From Candidatus Izemoplasma sp. (lineage in GTDB: Bacteria; Bacillota_I; Bacilli_A; Izemoplasmatales; Izemoplasmataceae), in contig SLFZ01000041.1 in assembly GCA_007123975.1 (NCBI GenBank), positions 1 to 45,448 on the forward strand: a DNA stretch of 45,448 nt, in the 5' to 3' direction. Below, in pieces: positions 26,180 to 33,984 of the stretch (within the stretch, counting starts at the first letter, position 1; each line of letters begins with the position of its first letter). Position numbers and translations under genes: made by a program. A model generated the notes under the pieces. It was not told the origin of the DNA. It searched no databases and worked only from the letters and a program-made list of their open reading frames with translations.

Positions 26180-27187
26180 ATGGAAGAACGACTTGTGTCC
26201 GGTGAACGACACGACACAGACATTGAACCGTTGAGCTTGCGTCCGAAGACGCTTGCCGAATACATCGGGCAAGATCACGTCAAAGAAATGATGGACATTT
26301 TTATTCGCGCAGCCAAAGGACGGCGCGAAAGTTTGGACCACGTGTTGCTTTATGGGCCGCCCGGACTAGGCAAGACGACACTTGCGAACATCGTTGCCAA
26401 CGAGATTGGTGTGCAAATTAAAGTCACCAGTGGACCAAGCATCGAAAAAAGCGGCGATTTGGCCGTGCTTTTGACGAGTTTGGAACCGGGCGATATATTG
26501 TTCATCGACGAGATTCATCGACTGCCTAGGGTGGTTGAAGAAGTGCTTTATCCGGCGATGGAGGACTTTGTCATTGACTTGATTGTCGGCAAAGACGAAA
26601 CCAGTCGCTCGATTCGTGTTGATTTGCCGCCGTTTACGCTCATTGGTGCGACGACACGCTTTGGTGACTTAACGGCGCCGTTGCGAGAGCGTTTCGGTGT
26701 GGTGCATAAACTCGAGTATTACGATCAAGATGCCCTTGAAAAAATCGCCGCTCGGACGGCGAAAATCTATGAGGCAACTGTCGAAACCGACAGTTTGAAA
26801 GAAATTGCCAGACGAAGCCGTGGAACGCCGCGCATCACCAACCGTTTGTTCCGTCGGATTCGCGATTTCGCCGACGTGTTAAACGATGGGAAGATGGACG
26901 CCGCCATCACCAAAACGGCGCTCGATAAACTCGGCATCGACACGCTTGGCCTCGACCAAAAAGACCACGATTATCTGCGCGGTCTCATTGAAAACTATGG
27001 CGGCGGCCCCGTGGGCGTGGAAAGCCTTGCCACTTCCATCGGGGAAGAGGTGACCACGGTCGAAGATGTGTATGAGCCTTATTTGCTGAAGATCGGGTTC
27101 GTGCAACGCACACCACGAGGGCGTGTGGCCACCGAAAGAGCCTATAAACACATGAAAATACCTTTTCAAGGCGGGTTGTTTGGATGA
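26180..27187 (+). CDS. ruvB: Holliday junction helicase RuvB
   Basis: Hexameric AAA+ motor for branch migration. 335 aa. Walker A 'YGPPGLGKTT' (58-67), Walker B 'LFIDEIHRL', sensor 1 'LIGATTRFG' and the C-terminal winged helix ('FVQRTPRGRVATERAY'). GAGGTG six bases before ATG 26180 decides the start over ATG 26174. Its usual partner ruvA is not upstream, where a divergent promoter lies instead. The stop overlaps the queA start by four bases. Confidence 0.97.
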   Translation: MEERLVSGERHDTDIEPLSLRPKTLAEYIGQDHVKEMMDIFIRAAKGRRESLDHVLLYGPPGLGKTTLANIVANEIGVQIKVTSGPSIEKSGDLAVLLTSLEPGDILFIDEIHRLPRVVEEVLYPAMEDFVIDLIVGKDETSRSIRVDLPPFTLIGATTRFGDLTAPLRERFGVVHKLEYYDQDALEKIAARTAKIYEATVETDSLKEIARRSRGTPRITNRLFRRIRDFADVLNDGKMDAAITKTALDKLGIDTLGLDQKDHDYLRGLIENYGGGPVGVESLATSIGEEVTTVEDVYEPYLLKIGFVQRTPRGRVATERAYKHMKIPFQGGLFG

Positions 27188-28215
27188 AGGTCAAGGATTT
27201 TCGCTACGAGCTTCCCGAACATCTTATTGCCCAAACCCCGCTGAAGGACCGAACCGCCTCACGGCTTCTGGTGGTCGACCGTGACAATGGGAAACGCGTT
27301 GACACGACGTTCACCGCGTTTAAAAACTACCTCAGAAAAGGCGATGTGCTCGTCATCAATGACACCGCCGTCTTGCCCGCAAGGCTGATTGGCCAAAAGG
27401 CCGATAGCGGCGGGTTGGTTGAGGTTTTGCTCTTGCGTCAAGAAGCCGATGACGTCTGGGAGTGTTTGGTTAAGCGTGCGAAAAAGGTTCGCGTGGGAAC
27501 ACGGGTTGTCTTTGGCGATGGCAAACTAATGGCCGAATGTGTCGAGGTGCTTCCAGAAGGGTTGCGACGCATGAAAATGCACTATCATGGCGTGTTTCTT
27601 GAAGTGCTGGAGGCGCTTGGTGAGATGCCTTTGCCGCCATACATTAAGGAAAAACTTGACGATAAAGATCGTTATCAAACGGTGTATCGCAACGAGCCCG
27701 GAAGCGCTGCCGCGCCGACGGCAGGTCTCCATTTCACAGACGCCTACCTAAAAGACGTGCAAGCCATGGGCGTTGAGATTGCTCGGATTACGTTGCACGT
27801 CGGCCTTGGCACCTTTCGTCCCGTGTCGGTTGACAAGGTCGAAGATCATAAAATGCACGAAGAGTATTATCGCTTGGATGCCGAAGCGGCCTCAGTCATC
27901 GCAACGGCGATGAAGGAAAAACGGCGCATCGTCGCCGTTGGCACGACGTCGATGCGCACGCTGGAGACGGTGGCGAAAAATCACGGTCGGATTGTCGAAG
28001 ACAGCGGATTTAGCGACATTTTTATCTATCCCGGGTTTCAGTTCAACGTGGTTGATGCGCTCTTGACGAACTTCCATCTGCCTGAATCGACGTTGTTGAT
28101 GCTGATAAGCGCGTTTTCGTCTCGTGATATTATCTTTGATAGTTACCTGTATGCGATTGAACGAGAGTATCGCTTTTTCTCCTTTGGCGATGCGATGTTT
28201 CTCACAAACCTATAG
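27184..28215 (+). CDS. queA: tRNA preQ1(34) S-adenosylmethionine ribosyltransferase-isomerase
   Basis: Adds the ribosyl part of SAM to preQ1 in tRNA anticodons to give epoxyqueuosine. 343 aa, with 'DFRYELPEHLIAQTP' at the start, 'PARLIGQKADSGGLVEVLLL', 'AAPTAGLHFTDAYL', 'HVGLGTFRPV' and 'TNFHLPESTLLMLISAF'. It has no clear ribosome site of its own and overlaps ruvB (ATGA), so it is translationally coupled. Its pathway partner tgt is at 35248-36366. The ruvB-queA-tgt order of Bacillus is broken here by two other operons. Confidence 0.96.
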   Translation: MKVKDFRYELPEHLIAQTPLKDRTASRLLVVDRDNGKRVDTTFTAFKNYLRKGDVLVINDTAVLPARLIGQKADSGGLVEVLLLRQEADDVWECLVKRAKKVRVGTRVVFGDGKLMAECVEVLPEGLRRMKMHYHGVFLEVLEALGEMPLPPYIKEKLDDKDRYQTVYRNEPGSAAAPTAGLHFTDAYLKDVQAMGVEIARITLHVGLGTFRPVSVDKVEDHKMHEEYYRLDAEAASVIATAMKEKRRIVAVGTTSMRTLETVAKNHGRIVEDSGFSDIFIYPGFQFNVVDALLTNFHLPESTLLMLISAFSSRDIIFDSYLYAIEREYRFFSFGDAMFLTNL

Positions 28216-28216
28216 C

Positions 28217-28246
28217 AAGACCCGAACGCGTTCGGGTCTTTTTTTG
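28217..28246 (+). terminator. ruvB-queA terminator
   Basis: Perfect 10-bp stem AAGACCCGAA / TTCGGGTCTT with CGCG loop, then TTTTT. Confidence 0.92.
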
Positions 28247-28253
28247 GCAAATT

Positions 28254-28278
28254 AAAACCGGACGCATGGTCCGGTTTT
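28254..28278 (-). terminator. terminator of the minus-strand MFS operon
   Basis: AAAACCGGAC / GTCCGGTTTT with a 5-base loop. It overlaps the MFS stop codon; on the minus strand it is followed by TTTTAATTT. Confidence 0.7.
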
Positions 28279-29536
28279 AGATTAGGCTGTTTAGGAAGGC
28301 TCGAGAAGGACGACTGAACATCATGATGCAATAGGGCACGACCATCAGCAGCAAACACACGGTGATGAGTGCGCCGATGGAGCCAAACTCAAGCACGACA
28401 CCAGCCAAGGCAAAAGAGAGGGGGATCATCGCGCCGGACAACGTTTCCATGATTGCGAGCACACGACCGCGGACGTCTTGGTCAATGGCACGCATCAGGC
28501 CGGTCATGTAAGGTACGTTGAGGAAAACATTGGCGAACGCGGTTAAGAATAGGGTTGGAAGAAATAGCATCATAAAGGTGTTGTACGGGAGGCGATCAAT
28601 TGAAACGGCAACCATCAGAAAACCAATGAGTATGATACCGATGCCGGTTCCTGTTAGGCCGACACGAATGCTTTTGCCAATCATCAGTTTCGCACCGACC
28701 ACGCCGACGAGCAGACCGCCTGTGAGCATGCCCACAGAGAACATCACTTGGGCGACTGAGAGGTGGTAAGCTTCCTTGCCCAACACAACGTTGAAGAGGA
28801 AGGGGAAGCCGTTGGCAAAGATTGGACTGACGGCGAAGTTGATGGCGAGCACGGCGAACATGAAGGTTAACAAGCCATGTTTTTGGGTCATGTAGGCGAA
28901 GCCGGCTTTGAGGTCAGCAAACACCTTGGGTGGTTCGGCGCCGACGGGCCGCTTGGGATGCGGTGTTCGGATGAACATTTCGCTGATGGCGCTGACGATG
29001 AAGCTGATGCCGTTGATGATAAATATCAGTTCGATGCCGAGGAAGGCATACAGGATACCGGCGAGCAAAATGCCGATAATCGATTGGACGCTGTTGATGA
29101 AACTGAATAACGCATTGGCTTGGTTCAACCGATCGCGGTGCACGATGTCGGGACGAATGGCGGCGACCGCAGGGTAGAAGAAAGCGTTGTTTAGCGCAAG
29201 GATGACGGTGATGCCAAAGAGCAGTGGAATGACCATGCCGTTTGAGGATAGGGCGATGAGGATGCCACCAAGCAAGACAGCCGTGCCGCGAATAAAGTCG
29301 GTGATGTACAAGATACGGACCTTGTGGAGTCGATCGACGAAGACGCCGGCAATCGGTGTCGTGAGAACTTGAACGATGCCGCCGGTGGCGATGTATAGGC
29401 CGGCGATAAGCGGTGAGGCGGTCAGTTCAAGGATGAACCAGCCCACGGCAAAGTTGTAAAACGCGGTGCCGATATGGGAGACGAAACTGCCGACGAAAAG
29501 CAACGTGAAGTTCTTATTTTTTAGCAGGGCGAGCAT
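28277..29536 (-). CDS. MFS exporter (EntS / macrolide-efflux type)
   Basis: 419 aa with twelve likely membrane helices. It begins 'LKNKNFTLLFVGSFVSHIGTAFYNFAVGW' in a form typical of the MFS_3 group that exports siderophores or macrolides; the loop 2-3 motif is 'AGVFVDRLHKVRIL', and the 4-5 region has 'IRPDIVHRDRLNQANAL'. Substrate unknown. It begins two bases after the stop of the SHOCT-like gene with no own ribosome site, so it is coupled to it. Last gene of a four-gene operon whose other members look regulatory, so the exporter may answer an envelope signal; that is inference. Confidence 0.87.
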   Translation of the reverse strand: MLALLKNKNFTLLFVGSFVSHIGTAFYNFAVGWFILELTASPLIAGLYIATGGIVQVLTTPIAGVFVDRLHKVRILYITDFIRGTAVLLGGILIALSSNGMVIPLLFGITVILALNNAFFYPAVAAIRPDIVHRDRLNQANALFSFINSVQSIIGILLAGILYAFLGIELIFIINGISFIVSAISEMFIRTPHPKRPVGAEPPKVFADLKAGFAYMTQKHGLLTFMFAVLAINFAVSPIFANGFPFLFNVVLGKEAYHLSVAQVMFSVGMLTGGLLVGVVGAKLMIGKSIRVGLTGTGIGIILIGFLMVAVSIDRLPYNTFMMLFLPTLFLTAFANVFLNVPYMTGLMRAIDQDVRGRVLAIMETLSGAMIPLSFALAGVVLEFGSIGALITVCLLLMVVPYCIMMFSRPSRAFLNSLI

Positions 29537-29538
29537 GG

Positions 29539-29916
29539 CTATTCGATTGTGATTTCGACCTTGTCACCATCGCCAGATTCGATGTCGACAATTTTCCCGT
29601 CGGTGCCTTGTTCGACCGCGTCGAGAATCGCGTCGAAGTCAAGGTCGACGTCCATGTCTTTCATTTTATCGAATTTCATGAAGCCGCGTTTTCCGCCACT
29701 TTTGAGCGCCACTTTTGCGAACTCAAGAGGAATCTGCACGTTGACTTTATCGCCGTCGTTGCTCAAGATGCGGATTTTGAACATCTTGAACGCTTGTTTT
29801 TTCGCCACAGGAGCATCTTTTCCCTTTTCGAGCGCACCGAGGAGTTCCGCGCCTTCTTGTGGGGTGATTTGCTTTTGCTGGATCATTTCGAGAATCTTTA
29901 GTTTTTCTTGGCTCAT
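29539..29916 (-). CDS. SHOCT-like / YvlB-LiaX N-terminal-type protein
   Basis: 125 aa, soluble and acidic. Residues 1-32 ('EKLKILEMIQQKQITPQEGAEL' region) form the short helical pair seen at the N-terminus of YvlB/LiaX and at the C-terminus of DUF2089 proteins. The rest is beta-rich: 'KMFKIRILSNDGDKVNVQIP' and 'KIVDIESGDGDKVEITIE'. The latter resembles the end of the protein at 30302-30766. AGAGGTG five bases before ATG 29916 sets the start; ATG 29931 would overlap the upstream gene. Role probably regulatory within the operon. Confidence 0.8.
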   Translation of the reverse strand: MSQEKLKILEMIQQKQITPQEGAELLGALEKGKDAPVAKKQAFKMFKIRILSNDGDKVNVQIPLEFAKVALKSGGKRGFMKFDKMKDMDVDLDFDAILDAVEQGTDGKIVDIESGDGDKVEITIE

Positions 29917-29927
29917 GGTTTCACCTC

Positions 29928-30290
29928 TCACTTCAACATCTTCAACGCTTGTTCGGAGGTGATTTCACCGTCCGCGAGCTTTTGAAGGATTTCGTCTTTT
30001 TTAGCTTGATCTTCATCGTCGCTTACCGTGTAACCGAGGTGGACGATGACTTCGTCAAGCATTTTTTTGACCGTCGGATACGAGATTTTGAGTTCTTTTT
30101 CGAGTTGTTTGATGCTGCCTTTGTTTTTGATGAAGAGTTCAATAAAGTACAGGTGCTCTTTCGAAAGGTAGTTGAACTTCGACAGTTGGAACTGCCCACT
30201 AATTTCTGTGTGGCAATTTGAACACTCCAATTTTGTTACAAACAGATCGTGGTTGCAAATCGGGCATTCGCCGATAACATGTTTTTGCAT
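29928..30290 (-). CDS. DUF2089 zinc-ribbon / HTH regulator
   Basis: 120 aa, DUF2089 family. A zinc ribbon 'CPICNHDLFVTKLECSNC' (two CxxC pairs, residues 9-26) is followed by 'LSKEHLYFIELFIKNKGSIKQLE' and a helix-turn-helix 'ISYPTVKKMLDEVI'. The end 'ILQKLADGEITSEQALKMLK' is a SHOCT-like segment matching the N-terminus of the next gene's product. A DNA-binding role is likely from the HTH; it may control its own operon. AGGAGTG, overlapping the upstream stop, precedes ATG 30290. Confidence 0.9.
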   Translation of the reverse strand: MQKHVIGECPICNHDLFVTKLECSNCHTEISGQFQLSKFNYLSKEHLYFIELFIKNKGSIKQLEKELKISYPTVKKMLDEVIVHLGYTVSDDEDQAKKDEILQKLADGEITSEQALKMLK

Positions 30291-30301
30291 AAAATCACTC
30301 C

Positions 30302-30766
30302 TTATTTTATTCTGATGGCGATGATGGCGTCTTCGCTTTCGATGTCGATGCGGGTGCCGCGTGCGAAGCGTAAGTAGCGGCCGATTTCTTGGAAATCGAT
30401 GGTGTCGAGTTGTTGACTGGATGAGGCGATTTTTTCTTTGACTTCATCGCGTTTTGCTTCGTCGATGTGGTCGAGGTGCTTCGTGGTTTTTTGCACCGCG
30501 TGCGGCGCGTGCTTCCCGGCGATGTTGAGAAAGAAACGAACCATGCCGATGGGAATGGGCATCGCAAAGATGGTGCGCATGAGAAGGTTAACCCGCTTGG
30601 ATTCATTGGGGAGTTTCATGCGAATACGGATGAACCGCGCTTTTTTAAATCCTTTAAACGCAGCCGGATTCTCAATCGTTTCCAGCGCGTCTTCAGGAAC
30701 GGTATCGCCGCGATAGAGTGCATTTAAGACCTCGTGCTTCGACGTGGATTTCTCTAGTGCAATCAT
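30302..30766 (-). CDS. unknown protein related to the SHOCT-like neighbour
   Basis: 154 aa, first gene of the operon. No family recognised. A moderately hydrophobic stretch 'TIFAMPIPIGMVRFFLNIA' (about 65-83) could touch the membrane. 'RFIRIRMKLPNESKRVNL' and the last residues 'TRIDIESEDAIIAIRIK' resemble parts of the 125-aa product two genes downstream, suggesting a duplicated domain. GAGGTG precedes ATG 30766, behind a near-consensus promoter. Possibly a YvlB-type accessory of the DUF2089 regulator. Confidence 0.65.
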   Translation of the reverse strand: MIALEKSTSKHEVLNALYRGDTVPEDALETIENPAAFKGFKKARFIRIRMKLPNESKRVNLLMRTIFAMPIPIGMVRFFLNIAGKHAPHAVQKTTKHLDHIDEAKRDEVKEKIASSSQQLDTIDFQEIGRYLRFARGTRIDIESEDAIIAIRIK

Positions 30767-30797
30767 CGTGTCACCTCGTTTTTTATCTTATACCGTC

Positions 30798-30826
30798 ATT
30801 GTAAGCATATATCGATGCGATGTCAA
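30798..30826 (-). promoter_or_regulatory. near-consensus promoter of the DUF2089-MFS operon
   Basis: Minus strand TTGACA (30826-30821), spacer 17, TACAAT (30803-30798). The spacer contains the imperfect palindrome GCATCGATATATGC, a candidate operator. Confidence 0.85.
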
Positions 30827-30933
30827 GTTAAAAATTAAAAAAATTAATTAATACATTAAAAAAATCAATTTAATTCGGCATTATAATTTCAAAAAATCAA
30901 TTAACATTCAAACTGCAAGGGTTTTATTGTCAT
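30827..30933. repeat. AT-rich island with repeated AAAAAATCAATT
   Basis: About 80 of these bases are nearly pure A/T, sharply unlike the surrounding DNA. AAAAAATCAATT occurs at 30859-30870 and again at 30891-30902, 32 bases apart (about three helix turns). TATAAT at 30882-30887 lies between. It separates two divergent operons, so an upstream activating or bent-DNA role is plausible. Confidence 0.6.
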
Positions 30934-30974
30934 GTGAACACAGTGTTGCGGTGGCGCTTTTTCGTGTTATCATA

Positions 30975-30980
30975 TATAAT
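30975..30980 (+). promoter_or_regulatory. activase operon -10 element
   Basis: TATAAT in CATATATAATAAATG; no suitable -35 is seen, so an activator may be needed. Confidence 0.5.
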
Positions 30981-31020
30981 AAATGCAAACCTTACGAACG
31001 CCACGAACACGGGTGAGACC

Positions 31021-33984
31021 ATGAGTGAAACGCTACGTGCCGGCATCGATATCGGCAGCACCACAATCAAGATGGTTGCCATTGATTGCGATAACCGCAT
31101 CGTCTATAAAGCCTACGAACGTCACATGAGCAGCGTCTCACGTGCGTTAAAAGCATTGCTTGATGACGCCGACGCGGCGCTTTCGGCTCAAGCGATGCGT
31201 TTTAATTTTACCGGCAGCGCAGGGCTAAGGCTCGCCAAGTACGCCGGCGCTCAGTTTACTCAAGAGGTGATTGCCGCGTCGAGCGCGCTCCGCATGCACG
31301 CTCCGGACACCGATGTCTGCATCGAACTTGGTGGTGAGGACGCGAAAATCATGTTTTTCGAAGGCGACAACATCGAGATGCGCATGAACGGAACGTGCGC
31401 CGGTGGCACAGGCGCATTCATTGACCAAATGGCAACCTTGCTCGACACCGACGCCAGCGGCCTCAACAAGCTGGCGAAATCCTATGAAAAACTCTACGAC
31501 ATCGCCTCGCGCTGTGGTGTGTTTGCAAAAACCGATATTCAACCCTTGTTGAACCAAGGTGCAGCGAAAAGCGACATCGCCGCCTCGATTTTTCAAGCCA
31601 TTGTCAACCAGACGGTGGGTGGGTTGAGCCAAGGCAAGAAGATCCGAGGACGCGTTGCCTTTCTCGGTGGACCGCTGACGTTTTCTAGCGAACTGCGCAA
31701 ACGATTTACCGAGTTTTTACACCTCGAAAACCCATACCTTCCCGACCATGGCGAGGTCTTTGTGGCTTACGGCGCTGCGCTTGAGGCCGACCGCGAGCCA
31801 AAGCATATCAACGAATTAATGGCCGATGTCGAACGCTATCGTTTGCGGCACAACGACACTGTGCGGAAAACGATGGAACCCCTCTTTGCCTCGAAAGCGG
31901 ATTACGAGGCGTTTCGCACACGGCATGCTCAAGCCGACGTGCCGCGGCTCGAGCCAAGCGCGTATGAGGGCGATGCGTTTTTAGGCATCGACGCCGGAAG
32001 CACGACCACGAAGTTGGTGCTGTTGACGGCCAATGGAGAGGTTTTGTTCGATTTTTATCGGCACAACCGAGGAAAACCGATTGAAGCGGTCAAAGACGCT
32101 TTGCACGAGATGCACGCGATGCTTCACCCGGGCATTGTCATTCGCCGTGCGATGTCAACCGGTTATGGTGAAGCGTTGATTAAACATGCTTTTTCCTTAG
32201 ACGATGGCGAGGTTGAAACCATTTGCCATTACGAGGCGGCCAAGTATTTCGACCCTGAGGTTAGTTTTGTGGTCGACATCGGTGGTCAAGACATGAAATG
32301 CTTTAAAATCGATGATGGCGTCATCTCGTCGATTGTCTTAAACGAAGCGTGTTCTAGCGGTTGTGGATCCTTTGTTGAAACGTTTGCCGAGAGCCTCGGT
32401 CATTCGGTCGAAGCGTTCGCCGGCATGGCGGTCGACGCCGAGCACCCGGTCGACCTCGGTAGCCGCTGCACGGTTTTTATGAACTCAAGCGTGAAACAAG
32501 CGCAATCGGAAGCCGCCACCAACAAAGACATCAGCGCCGGCTTGGCGGTGAGTGTCGTTAAAAATGCGCTTTATAAAGTAATCCGTGCACACGATGTGCG
32601 CGCCGAGTACGGCGAACACATCCTCGTTCAAGGAGGAACCTTTCAAAACGACGCTGTGTTACGTTCCTTCGAACGCGAGACCGGGGTTGAGGTTGTGCGT
32701 CCACGCATCGCCCACCTCATGGGCGCCTTTGGCGCGGCGTTAATCGCCCGCAAGCGACATCGCGGTGACAGCCGCAGCACGATGCTTGATGAAGCACGGC
32801 TTAAGGCCTTTAGCTATGGCCGAAAACGCGCCACCTGCCATCGCTGTCACAACCTCTGTGCCCTAACCATCAACATCTTCAACGATGGAGAAAAATACAT
32901 CAGTGGGAACCGCTGTGAAAAAGGCGCAGGAATCAACGTCAGTTACGACGACATCCCGAACCTTTATTTATACAAGTACGATAAAATCATGGCGTATGAG
33001 AAAAAGCAGAATCTCATCAACCCGCAAGCCAAGGTTGGGCTGCCAATGATTATGAACATGTATGAAAATGCGCCGTTTTGGCAGCCGTTCTTTGAAGCGT
33101 TGAACGTTGAAGTCACCTATTCGGACCGCTCGACCAAGGCCCTTTATGAACGCGGCCAAGACAGCATCCCTTCAGACACTATCTGTTACCCAGCAAAGCT
33201 TGCCCACGGGCACATTGAATCGCTCTATGAGAAAGCGGTCGATTTTATCTTCTACCCCAACATGCCGTTTAACTTCGATGAAAGTGGCCACGCCCATAAC
33301 CACTATAATTGCCCGGTGGTCGCGCATTACCCAGAAGTCATCAACGCGAACCTTGACCATCTCGACATGGAAAAGTTTCTTCAACCTTACGTCACTTTAA
33401 ACGACAAAACAGCCTTTGTGAATGCGATGGCGAAAGCCCTTAAGCCGTTTGTACGCGCGACGAAAAAAGAACTGAAACAGGCATACGACACAGGGATTAA
33501 AGCCTACAAAGCCTTCCGCCAATCGGTGCAAAAACAAGGCGATGTCGCCCTTGAGTACGCCCGCAAAAACGACCTGAATGTCATCGTGCTAGCTGGCAGA
33601 CCCTATCATATCGATCCTGAAGTTAACCACGGAATCCCCAAACTCATCCGGTCCTTAAACGTCGTTGTCATTAGCGAAGACGCGCTGAACCATCGTGCGT
33701 GCCGTGACCGCGTCGACGTGCTTAACCAGTGGACCTACCACACCCGCCTTTACGACGTTGCCGAGTATGTCGCAACCTTGGATAACCGCGTCAACCTTGT
33801 GCAGCTTGTGAGCTTTGGGTGTGGCATCGACGCCATCACCACCGACGAAGTGAAAACGATTTTAGAACGCAACCACAAGCTTTACACGCAAATAAAGATC
33901 GATGAAATCTCTAACCTTGGCGCCGTCAACATCCGTCTCAGGAGTTTGCTGTCGACGATGGAAGGGGCGAAAAACCATGGCTGA
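31021..33984 (+). CDS. BadF/BcrA-type two-domain activase with DUF2229 region
   Basis: 987 aa. Two ASKHA ATPase domains of the 2-hydroxyacyl-CoA dehydratase activator type: residues about 1-270 ('GIDIGSTTIKMV', 'NGTCAGGTGAFIDQ' at about 122) and 317-580 ('GIDAGSTTTKLV', 'ACSSGCGSFVETFA' at about 442). A possible Fe-S cluster motif 'CHRCHNLC...RCEKG' is near 605, then a DUF2229-like part ending 'FGCGIDAITTDEV' and 'LGAVNIRLRSLL'. The ATPase-linked protein is thought to pass an electron to a dehydratase-like partner. In many anaerobes this is one chain of about 1400 aa; here the rest is the next gene, overlapping by eight bases. ATG 31021 follows GGGTGAG. Confidence 0.9.
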   Translation: MSETLRAGIDIGSTTIKMVAIDCDNRIVYKAYERHMSSVSRALKALLDDADAALSAQAMRFNFTGSAGLRLAKYAGAQFTQEVIAASSALRMHAPDTDVCIELGGEDAKIMFFEGDNIEMRMNGTCAGGTGAFIDQMATLLDTDASGLNKLAKSYEKLYDIASRCGVFAKTDIQPLLNQGAAKSDIAASIFQAIVNQTVGGLSQGKKIRGRVAFLGGPLTFSSELRKRFTEFLHLENPYLPDHGEVFVAYGAALEADREPKHINELMADVERYRLRHNDTVRKTMEPLFASKADYEAFRTRHAQADVPRLEPSAYEGDAFLGIDAGSTTTKLVLLTANGEVLFDFYRHNRGKPIEAVKDALHEMHAMLHPGIVIRRAMSTGYGEALIKHAFSLDDGEVETICHYEAAKYFDPEVSFVVDIGGQDMKCFKIDDGVISSIVLNEACSSGCGSFVETFAESLGHSVEAFAGMAVDAEHPVDLGSRCTVFMNSSVKQAQSEAATNKDISAGLAVSVVKNALYKVIRAHDVRAEYGEHILVQGGTFQNDAVLRSFERETGVEVVRPRIAHLMGAFGAALIARKRHRGDSRSTMLDEARLKAFSYGRKRATCHRCHNLCALTINIFNDGEKYISGNRCEKGAGINVSYDDIPNLYLYKYDKIMAYEKKQNLINPQAKVGLPMIMNMYENAPFWQPFFEALNVEVTYSDRSTKALYERGQDSIPSDTICYPAKLAHGHIESLYEKAVDFIFYPNMPFNFDESGHAHNHYNCPVVAHYPEVINANLDHLDMEKFLQPYVTLNDKTAFVNAMAKALKPFVRATKKELKQAYDTGIKAYKAFRQSVQKQGDVALEYARKNDLNVIVLAGRPYHIDPEVNHGIPKLIRSLNVVVISEDALNHRACRDRVDVLNQWTYHTRLYDVAEYVATLDNRVNLVQLVSFGCGIDAITTDEVKTILERNHKLYTQIKIDEISNLGAVNIRLRSLLSTMEGAKNHG

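Noticed and set aside
30934..31020. N-terminal extension of the activase
   Set aside because: Contains the -10 element; the family begins a few residues before GIDIGSTT, matching ATG 31021.
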